Shown piece by piece: positions 1 to 7,000 of a stretch of DNA of 9,652 bases (the first letter of the stretch is position 1; the number at the start of each line of letters is the position of its first letter). The notes under the pieces were generated by a model. The model ran no database searches. It was not told the DNA's origin and saw only the letters and a program-made list of their open reading frames with translations. This stretch comes from Candidatus Sumerlaeota bacterium (lineage in GTDB: Bacteria; Sumerlaeota; Sumerlaeia; SLMS01): NCBI GenBank assembly GCA_020850785.1, contig JADZDZ010000268.1:1-9652 (forward strand), in the 5' to 3' direction. Position numbers and translations under genes: made by a program.

Positions 1-317
1 AGCGGCACCTTCGGCCAGATGGCGGCGCTGTTGATGAGGATGGAGACGGGGCCAAAGATTTCCGCCGCACGGTCGCAGGCGGTTTTGATGGCGGTGATGT
101 CGCGCTGATCGGCCTGAATGACGGCGGCCGCACCGCCGAGCGACTCAATTTCCGAGGCGGTTTCGCGTCCCTCGGCCTGAGAGTGATTGACGTGGACGAT
201 GATGCGCGCGCCGGCGCGGGCAAGCTCCAGTGCGATGGCCCTGCCGATGCGCTTTCCGGCGCCGGTGACGAGCGCCACTTCCCCCGCGAGCGTTTGGGTG
301 GAATCTGCTGGCGTCAT
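1..317 (-). CDS. Short-chain dehydrogenase/reductase, pteridine reductase/FolM-like (partial, C-terminus outside window)
   Basis: NAD(P)H-dependent oxidoreductase with a Rossmann fold, expected in the cytoplasm. Only about 105 residues are present, out of roughly 250 usual for the family. The N-terminal part shows the cofactor-binding loop VALVTGAGKRIGRAIALELA (about residues 14-33), matching the SDR TGxxxxIG motif. It continues with the beta2 end IIVHVNHS, an acidic AD near the end of beta3 (ADQRDI), and the beta4 motif ILINSAA, which corresponds to the NNAG consensus. The KRIG variant and the terminal ASI/AAI-type segment resemble pteridine reductases and FolM more than fatty-acid FabG, but the catalytic Ser-Tyr-Lys lies beyond the window, so substrate is inferred only weakly. 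The ATG at 317 is supported by GGAG (complement of 326-329) eight bases upstream. The gene is divergent from the DinB gene. Confidence 0.85.
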   Translation of the reverse strand, partial: MTPADSTQTLAGEVALVTGAGKRIGRAIALELARAGARIIVHVNHSQAEGRETASEIESLGGAAAVIQADQRDITAIKTACDRAAEIFGPVSILINSAAIWPKVP

Positions 318-365
318 GAAGTCTGCTCCGATTTGCGAACTATTGCCTTGCCAGTTTTCCGCATC

Positions 366-381
366 TTCCCACCGTGGGGAA
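366..381. promoter_or_regulatory. Imperfect palindrome in the SDR/DinB divergent region (possible operator)
   Basis: The 16-base stretch TTCCCACCGTGGGGAA matches its own reverse complement at 12 of 16 positions. It lies in the 95-base gap (318-412) between the divergently transcribed SDR and DinB genes, where a shared operator would be expected. I see no convincing -35/-10 pair on either strand of this gap. The palindrome could be a dimeric regulator site, a small RNA hairpin in the DinB leader, or chance in GC-rich sequence. Confidence 0.25.
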
Positions 382-402
382 AGCCCTGAACGCACAGGCC
401 AT

Positions 403-406
403 GGAG
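403..406 (+). promoter_or_regulatory. Shine-Dalgarno site that decides the DinB start
   Basis: GGAG at 403-406 lies six bases before the ATG at 413. Two upstream in-frame starts exist, GTG at 374 and ATG at 401. Neither has a comparably spaced purine-rich site, so translation most likely begins at 413. Confidence 0.6.
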
Positions 407-412
407 ATTCCG

Positions 413-973
413 ATGAATTCGAGACCGTCGCGAGCGATGGGCCCCGCCGCAGTGGGTGGTGCGATCGCCGGTTGTCTGGATTCCTGCGCGCAGGCGCGGG
501 CGTTGGTGGATGCCTTGACGCCGGAGCAGTACGTCCATGCGGAACCGGGGCACTCCTCCATCGGCGCGCACATGCGCCATTGCATGGATCACTTTCTTTG
601 TTTCCTTCGCGGATTGGATGCGGGGGAGATCAACTACGATGCGCGCGACCGCGATGAGGCGCTGGAGAACAGCCGGGAGGTTTTTCAGAGAGTTGTGAGT
701 GATGTTTGCGAGGCGCTGTCGGCGCTGGATGGCGCGAATCTTTCGCGGCCGCTTGTGATGAGGCAGATTCCGGCGCCGGGGTTTGAGCCGGTGTTCGCGA
801 ACTCCACGATTGATCGCGAATTGCTTTTTCTGATGAGCCATTGCATCCACCATGTGGCGATTGCGAAGGTGCTGGCGCGCGCGTGGGGCATCACGATGCC
901 CGCGAATCTTGGCGTCGCGTACTCCACGGTGGCGTGGAAGAATTCCACGGAGGACAACAACGCATCGAGCTGA
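413..973 (+). CDS. DinB-superfamily protein
   Basis: 186-residue protein of the DinB/YfiT-like superfamily: four-helix-bundle proteins that bind a divalent metal through a histidine triad. Many members transfer thiols or have unknown substrates; none can be assigned here. The metal-site helices are visible. The first is the segment HSSIGAHMRHCMDHF at residues 47-61 (His53, His56 and His60 as candidate ligands). The second is SHCIHHVAIAK at 142-152, supplying His143, His146 and His147. Between them lies GEINYDARDRD, a segment I recognise from a subgroup of annotated DinB proteins. The C-terminal GVAYSTVAWK parallels the GVAPSTLRYR-type ending of that subgroup. There is no signal peptide or membrane segment. 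The stop at 971-973 is followed after 19 bases by the VTT/ATP-grasp gene in the same direction, suggesting co-transcription. The name refers to Pfam DinB, not to DNA polymerase IV. Confidence 0.85.
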   Translation: MNSRPSRAMGPAAVGGAIAGCLDSCAQARALVDALTPEQYVHAEPGHSSIGAHMRHCMDHFLCFLRGLDAGEINYDARDRDEALENSREVFQRVVSDVCEALSALDGANLSRPLVMRQIPAPGFEPVFANSTIDRELLFLMSHCIHHVAIAKVLARAWGITMPANLGVAYSTVAWKNSTEDNNASS

Positions 974-992
974 GGCCGTTGCATGATGCTCA

Positions 993-2624
993 ATGCTTGA
1001 TCATCTTCTCGAAATTGTGGGGACGCTGGCAGACGATCCTGTGAAGCAGGCGGCGCTGGCGGGATTCTGCACGTTTATTCTGGAGGACCCGACGACCATC
1101 GGATGCGGGCTGCTGGTGGCAGACCACAAGATGGCTTTCGGCACGGCGCTGGTGGGCCTGACGACGGGGATCACCATCGGCGATCTTGGCCTGTTCATCA
1201 TCGGACGCCTTTTCGGCCCGTTCATAGAACGCAGGAAGTGGATTTCCAAGGCGCGGTTGGAGCAGGCGCGTTCCGTCATTGATGACAACCTGTTCGTGGC
1301 GGTGCTGCTGTCGCGGTTCCTGCCGGGAACACGCATTCCGACCTACGTGGGCGCGGGAATGGTGCGTGCGTCGGTGCTGAAGTTCCTGCTGGCAACGCTG
1401 GCGGCGTCGCTGCTGTGGACGGTGATCCTGCTGTATTTGGTTTCGCGCATCGGCGAGGCGGTGCTTCCGCTGCTGGGTGACATGAAGTGGGGCATCGTGC
1501 TCACGATCGTGTTGTGTGTTCTCGTCTATGCATATATACGAAGGCGGCGGCGAAGGACGACGGATCGCATGGATGATGAGAACGTCGTGTCGGTCTTTGA
1601 GTTCTGGCATCCGGCGCTGTTCTACATTCCCGTGGCGTTCCATTATGCGTGGCTGGCGATCCGCTTCAGGAGCATCAGCCTGCCGTCGCTTGCGAATCCT
1701 TCGATTTATTCCGGGGGCATCTGCCGTGAATCGAAGTCCGAAATCCTCGCGATGATCCCCGCGAATCACCGCGACAAGGTTCCTCCGTTCCTGACGCACC
1801 GGAAGGATGGTGACGAATCGTTCGAGGCGCTCTTGGAGAGGATGAAACAGACGGGGCTTGCATTTCCCGTGGTTGCGAAGCCGGACATCGGCCAGCGCGG
1901 CGCGGGCGTTCAGCGCATTCCCGATGCGGCGGCGCTGCGGAAATACATCACGGATTTTCCCGGCGGCATTCCCATCGTGATTCAGGAATTGATCACGATG
2001 CCCCACGAGGCGGGCGTGCTGTACTATCGAAGGCCGGGGGAGGAAACGGGTCACATTATGTCGCTCACGCTGAAGGAATTGCCCTGCGTGACGGGCGACG
2101 GTGAGCGAACGCTGCGGCAGTTGATCATGGCGGAACGGCGCGCCAGCATCGTGGCACCGATGTACTTCCGCAGGCACACCGATGCGCTGGACAAGGTGCT
2201 TTCCAAGGGGGAGGTGTTCCCGCTGGTGTTCACGGGAAACCACTGTCAGGGAGCGGTGTTTCGCGATGGCACGCCGCTGGTAACGACGGCGCTGCGCGAT
2301 GCGTTCGCGGCGATTTCGGACTCCATGCCGGAGTTCTACTTTGGCCGCTTTGACGTGAAGTATCAGGACTTGGAATCATTCCTGCGCGGGGAGAATTTTC
2401 GCGTGGTGGAAATCAACGGGGCTTCTGCGGAGGCAACGCACATCTGGGACGCGAAGACGAAGCTCACGGACGCCTACCGGGTGTTGTTTCACCAGTTCGA
2501 GATTCTTTTCCTGATTGGCGACGAGAACCGGCGGCGCGGCTTCAAGCCGATAGGCGGGATGGCGATCCTGAAGGATTTTCTCCAATATCGCAGGACGGCG
2601 AGGAACTATCCCGCCAGCAGTTAA
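993..2624 (+). CDS. Membrane fusion protein: DedA/VTT domain plus ATP-grasp ligase domain
   Basis: 543 residues with two modules. Residues about 15-182 form a VTT (DedA/SNARE-associated) domain with hydrophobic segments around 19-42, 48-70, 120-150 and 158-182. It shows the family's acidic Glu31 in the first re-entrant region, GITIGDLGLFIIGRLFG with Asp64, and the signature SRFLPGTR at 107-114 (Arg108, Pro111-Gly112, Arg114). VTT proteins act in lipid scrambling or proton-coupled membrane homeostasis. A run of six arginines after the last helix fits a cytoplasmic tail by the positive-inside rule. Residues about 225-543 look like an ATP-grasp domain: NPSIYSGGICRESKSEIL, then VVAKPDIGQRGAGV with the ATP-binding Lys296, IVIQELI, and the metal site Asp454, Glu473, Asn475 (FDVKY and VVEING). 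ATP-grasp enzymes make an acyl-phosphate and ligate it to an amine or similar acceptor; the substrate is unknown. ATG 993 is the first possible start, because TGA lies in frame at 984-986. Confidence 0.85.
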   Translation: MLDHLLEIVGTLADDPVKQAALAGFCTFILEDPTTIGCGLLVADHKMAFGTALVGLTTGITIGDLGLFIIGRLFGPFIERRKWISKARLEQARSVIDDNLFVAVLLSRFLPGTRIPTYVGAGMVRASVLKFLLATLAASLLWTVILLYLVSRIGEAVLPLLGDMKWGIVLTIVLCVLVYAYIRRRRRRTTDRMDDENVVSVFEFWHPALFYIPVAFHYAWLAIRFRSISLPSLANPSIYSGGICRESKSEILAMIPANHRDKVPPFLTHRKDGDESFEALLERMKQTGLAFPVVAKPDIGQRGAGVQRIPDAAALRKYITDFPGGIPIVIQELITMPHEAGVLYYRRPGEETGHIMSLTLKELPCVTGDGERTLRQLIMAERRASIVAPMYFRRHTDALDKVLSKGEVFPLVFTGNHCQGAVFRDGTPLVTTALRDAFAAISDSMPEFYFGRFDVKYQDLESFLRGENFRVVEINGASAEATHIWDAKTKLTDAYRVLFHQFEILFLIGDENRRRGFKPIGGMAILKDFLQYRRTARNYPASS

Positions 2625-2640
2625 CGTTGAATCTCTGTCA

Positions 2641-3996
2641 TCATCCGTTCAGCAGAATGATTCGCGATTTTGGCTTCGCTTCAAAACCCTTCTTGATGAA
2701 GGCGACGCTGGCGAAGCTGACGAGGCAGTTCTTGTCGGTGGAGTTCGCCTGATTGTATTTGAGAACTTTCACCGCGGCCCTGTCGCGCATGGCATCAAGG
2801 ACGCAGTAGATGGTTCCGATGCTGCACACCTTGAATTCGTTCAGTTGCTCGCGATAGACGTCGAAAAATTTGTCCGGATCGCCGGATTCGATGGCTGCCA
2901 GCGCGGCCTGATCATGCGCTTCGATCTCCTTCGTGCGCGCCTCGTCGTTGGGCTGTTCGTCGCCAAATTCCGGCCCGCAGTGTGAAAAATCCACGCCGCC
3001 AATGAGGGCAACTTCATCGCCGCGTTTGTCGAGCACGTCGCGCAGGGCCTTGCTGAAGCGCGCGATTTCCTCATCCTGGGCGACGGGCGAGCCGGGCGTT
3101 TCCAGCAGGTCGTCGAATGATCCCACCAAAATCGGGACAATTTTGATGGGCGTGTCCGCGAAGATTTGCTTCAGGTAAATGGCCTGCAATTCGATCGTGT
3201 GCTCATCCGCATGAACGTATTCCTCGCGGAAGAAGTCGTCGCCGTAGGCCGCCGCGATTTCGTCCACAAGGGCGCGATCTGTTTCGACGATGCCAAAGGG
3301 AGTGTCGAAGTCCTTCCGCGTGCCGATGAAGCGATTCTGCGTCTGGCGATGGTTCGTGCCGAGGATGATGAAGGTGCGCGCGCCATTGCCGTACTCCTTC
3401 AGCGCGCGATAGGCCCATGCGTAAATTTCGCCGCCACGTTGATAGTCAATGTGCGGGGAGAGGATCGCGGTGACGCCGCCGGCGGGAAGGTCCATCGTTT
3501 CCGGCGGTGAAATGGAACTCATGCGATGGCGGCGGAATTCATCGCCAAGCTGCTTGAGCATCGCGAGGCGATCCGCGCCCTGCGCCTGCATGACCCGATG
3601 GGGGCGCGTGGGGGAGTTCATGAAGTCCTCGTACTTCTTGATGAGGGCCGCGCGAAATTTTTCCGACTGAAGCAACAGCGCGTCATCCAACTGCTTGGTC
3701 ATGCTTTCAAACATTCCCGCAGGAATGATCTGGCCGCTGCTCATGGTGGCCTTCTGGGCCATTTCGCCGAGCGTCGTGTGGCCGTCGGCCATCTGGAAGA
3801 AAAAGAGCAGGAGCGGATCGGGAACGAGCAGCGCCGCGCCTTCGATAACGCCGGCGGGATCGCGCACGAGGATCATGTTCTGGCCCTGCACGCGAACGGG
3901 CATCATTTCGACGGCGCGCAGCGCGGGTTTGTCGAGCGGATAGACGGGAATGTTGTCGAACAAGTGGGAGTTTTCCCTCGGCGGAAATTTCTTCAT
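2641..3996 (-). CDS. Memo-family protein (AmmeMemoRadiSam system protein B type) with N-terminal PqqD-like domain
   Basis: 451 residues. The C-terminal portion (about 120-451) is a Memo domain, a fold related to class III extradiol dioxygenases. Visible motifs are SPHIDYQRGGEIYAW with His182, GTNH with His216, TPFG, HADEHTIELQ (262-271), VPILVG, VDFSHCG with His339, and VCSIGTIY with Cys391. His182, His216 and Cys391 match the histidine, histidine and cysteine of the human MEMO1 metal site. Prokaryotic Memo proteins often occur with AMMECR1 and a radical-SAM enzyme; neither is in this window, and the reaction is not established. Residues about 26-110 look like a small PqqD-like winged-helix domain, with RDPAGVI and DGHTTLGEMAQ, ending in a Leu-rich helix. 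No signal peptide is visible. The start at 3996 was chosen because an upstream start at 4080 adds a basic segment unlike the family and would run into the addB start region. No strong Shine-Dalgarno supports it (AGGGA is 14 bases away). Confidence 0.88.
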   Translation of the reverse strand: MKKFPPRENSHLFDNIPVYPLDKPALRAVEMMPVRVQGQNMILVRDPAGVIEGAALLVPDPLLLFFFQMADGHTTLGEMAQKATMSSGQIIPAGMFESMTKQLDDALLLQSEKFRAALIKKYEDFMNSPTRPHRVMQAQGADRLAMLKQLGDEFRRHRMSSISPPETMDLPAGGVTAILSPHIDYQRGGEIYAWAYRALKEYGNGARTFIILGTNHRQTQNRFIGTRKDFDTPFGIVETDRALVDEIAAAYGDDFFREEYVHADEHTIELQAIYLKQIFADTPIKIVPILVGSFDDLLETPGSPVAQDEEIARFSKALRDVLDKRGDEVALIGGVDFSHCGPEFGDEQPNDEARTKEIEAHDQAALAAIESGDPDKFFDVYREQLNEFKVCSIGTIYCVLDAMRDRAAVKVLKYNQANSTDKNCLVSFASVAFIKKGFEAKPKSRIILLNG

Positions 3997-4095
3997 GTGA
4001 ATGGCGCGGGTCCCTGCTCGCAAGAGAAACAAATTGCGAAGGACGTCGCCGAGGCGCTTGCGGCCCGTGGCAAATATCATAGAGTGAAAGCCATC
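3997..4095. promoter_or_regulatory. Divergent control region between the Memo gene and addBA
   Basis: These 99 bases must carry the 5' signals of two divergent units. The only AT-rich patch is AAATATCATA at 4072-4081. It contains TATCAT (4075-4080) on the plus strand and TATGAT (complement of 4076-4081) on the minus strand, each one mismatch from the -10 consensus. Neither has a -35-like hexamer at 16-18 bases, so these are only candidate promoters. An upstream in-frame GTG for addB at 4084 and an upstream in-frame ATG for Memo at 4080 also lie here, so the true starts are less certain than elsewhere. Confidence 0.35.
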
Positions 4096-7000
4096 ATGCC
4101 GGTTCATTTTCTGGTTGGACCATCGGGCGCGGGAAAAACGCATCGCTGTCGTAGCGAGATCACGGTCGCCTGCGCCGCCGATCCTCTCGGTGCGCCGATC
4201 ATTTATCTGGTGCCGGAGCAGGCTTCGTACGAGGCGGAGCACACGCTGCTGGAGGGCGGGGAACTGCGCGGATACACGCGGGCGCAGGTGCTGAGCTTTT
4301 CGCGGCTGGGTGAATTCGTGTTCGCGCAGGTGCCGGCCCCGCAGCGGCCACGGTTGACGCGGGCGCATCGCGATGTGCTGACGACGCTGCTGGTGGCGAA
4401 GGCGAAGGCGGGGGGCGAGGGGACGCTGGCGGGGGTGGAGGGGCTGGAGGAGGCGCTGGCGGACTTCATCTCCGAAACAAGGCAGCACGCGCTGAGTGTG
4501 GAGAATCTGCGCGAGGCGGCGAATGCCATCGCGCGGCGGCAGGCCAGGGACGATGAGTATCCTCCCGCGTTGCTGGCGGAAAAACTGGGCAACCTTGTGC
4601 GACTGCTGGAGGAGTATGAGGCGATCGTTGCGGATCGCTTCGAGGACCCGCAGGACACGCTGCGGAGTCTGGCGGATTTGATCGTGCAGACGGAATTGCT
4701 GCAGGGCGCGGAACTCTATGTGGATGGTTTCATCGCGTTCACGCCGGTGGAGGAGCAGTTGCTGGTGGCGCTGGCGCGGAAGTGCGCGCGGGTGACGATC
4801 ACGATGTTGGGAGAGCGCGCGGGCATGGAGGAAGTGGAACCGCGCGCGGCCGTGTTCTCTTCTGTGCGGGAGCGAATCGAGCGCCTCTGGCGGGCGCTGA
4901 GCGAAAACGGTGTCGAGCCAATCAGCGCGGAGTTGATCCAACGGGGGAGCGGCGGCCGTTTTGCAAGCGATTCGCTGACGCTGTTGGAGAAGAGCTTCCT
5001 ATCCTCCGATGATTCGGAGACGACGGCGGTTGCCGATATTGAAATGTGGACTGCGGAGACGACGCGCGACGAGGCGCGACTGGCCGCGGAATTTGCATTG
5101 CAGGCCATCCTGAGGCGGGGTTTCGCGCCAGGAGAAATCGCAATCCTGTCCCGCGATCTGGAGAGCTACGCGCAGCCGCTCTCGGAAATGCTGGTGGCGT
5201 TGAAGATTCCCTTCTTCATCGATCGCGCAGAGCCGCTGGAAAATCATCCGCTGATCACCGGAGTGCAGGCACTGATTCGCTGCGCGCTGTACCCCGCGCA
5301 GGCGGACTCGCGGATTGCGCTGGCGAAATCAGGATTGCTGCGGGTTGAACGCCGGCACGTTGACCTGCTGGAAAATCACATCGTCCAGTACCCGAAGTCG
5401 CTGCGCGAATGGCATTCGGAGGATCCATGGAAGCCGCCACCGTCGCGCGTGGCACCCGATGATGGCGAGGCTGGCGGTGAGGACATGGCACCGCTGCCGC
5501 CAGCGATTGATGCAACGCGCCGTGTGATTCTGCGCGTGGTGCGTTCTTTCACGGACAGGCTTCATGCGCAGTCGATGACGCGCGGGAAGCTGCGGCACTT
5601 CGTCCATGCGCTGTGTCAGACGATCGACGAGGTTGTGCGCGAGCGCGGCCTTGACGAGCACGAGGAAAAAATCCTTTCCCGCATCGGAGAATTGTTCGCG
5701 GCGGCTGCGGAAGCGGCAGGCGATGAGGAAATCGAATGGACGACAGCCGGTGATCTGGCGCTGGCGTCGTTGCAGCAGATGTCGCTGCCGCGCATTCCGC
5801 CGATGCTGGATCAGCTTTTCGTGGGGCAGGTGGATCGATCGCGCTACCCGCGGCTGAAGCTGGTGATCGTGATGGGAATGAGCGAGGGTGTTTTTCCGCG
5901 GGTGGCGACCAACCGGACGCTGCTGAATGACAGCGAACGCGACATGATGGAGGAGATGGGTTTCAGGCTGCAGCCGAGCGCGCGAAGGCAGTTCGACCGC
6001 GAGGGGTTGTTCGCCTACCGCACGCTGACGGCGGCGTCGCACGCGCTGATTCTGCTGCGTTCGCGCACGGATTCATCGGGGGGTGCGCTGGAAGTTTCGC
6101 CCTACTGGCGCGATGTACGGCAACGTTTCCCCGGCATCGTTCCGCGCGAAGCGGAGCCGTTTGACGCGGCGTCGCGTGCCTGGCGTCCGCGCGAATTGGA
6201 AGCTTCGATCCTTCGGAATCTGGATGAGACGCATCGTGCGCCGCGTGATCCGTCGGATGCGGATCGGAAGGTGATTGCGCAGCGCGTTGTTGAGTGCGAC
6301 GCGGTGCGTGCTGCGGCGGCGATGCGAAATGTGGCGGTGCTGCCGGCGGCGGCGCTGGGGGGATTCATGAATCATCGGCTGATTGCGAGCGCCAGCCGCC
6401 TTGAATCGTTCGCGCGTTGTCCGTTCCAGCACTATGTGCGCTCGCTGCTGCGGCCGCAGGAAATCGCTGCGCCGAATTTTCAGCGCACGGATGCGGGCAT
6501 GTATGCACACGCGGTGCTGCGAAATGTGACGCGTCTGCTGCGCGCAAGGAAGCTTTTTTCCGCGGAACTCAGCGCGGATGAACTGGAGGCGGTCTATCGA
6601 CAGGCACGCGAGAAGCCCTACAGCCACCTGCTTCAAACAGGCATTCTTTCCAGTGAATCGGAGAAGCTGGTCTTCGAGAACGTTGACGGATTTGTGCGCG
6701 GACTTGTGACGTGGTTGAAGGAATCCTTCGGGCAGATTCCCTATCGACCCGTTGCGGAGGAGATCAGCCTGACGGAGGGGGAGAGCATTGGCCTTCGCCC
6801 CTACACGCCGGCGCCACCTGCGAGCGGATGGACCTACGAGATTCGCGGGCAGATTGACCGCGTGGATGAAAGCTGCCGCGCCACCGGCGAGTACATGGTG
6901 GTGGACTACAAATTGAAGGAGATGAGTTTCGATTACACGAAGTGGAATGGTGGCGACAACCTGCAGCTTCCGCTGTATTTGCTGGCGCTTCGCGATTCTG

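Noticed and set aside
374..412. Longer DinB N-terminus from the GTG at 374 or the ATG at 401.
   Set aside because: Neither start has a well-spaced ribosome site, and the extra residues are not DinB-like. ATG 413 has GGAG six bases upstream.
314..853. 179-codon antisense frame opposite the DinB gene.
   Set aside because: It overlaps the DinB coding region completely and shows no recognisable family features.
990..2243. 417-codon antisense frame opposite the VTT/ATP-grasp gene.
   Set aside because: Its composition (Arg, His, Gln) is typical of the complement of GC-rich genes, and it has no motifs, while the plus strand carries two conserved domains.
2565..2579. Small hairpin ATCC-TGAA-GGAT followed by TTT as a terminator for the DinB/VTT unit.
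   Set aside because: The stem is only four base pairs, AT-containing, and lies inside the coding sequence 43 bases before the stop.
3526..4095. The addB reading frame stays open for 190 codons upstream of the chosen start.
   Set aside because: This stretch is the antisense of the Memo gene, whose motifs are clear. The upstream translation shows no AddB features, and the Walker A motif is already at its normal place near the 4096 start.
3997..4941. The Memo reading frame stays open for 315 codons upstream, through the antisense of addB.
   Set aside because: The translation is Arg/Gln/His-rich shadow sequence without domain character, whereas the plus strand encodes recognisable AddB.
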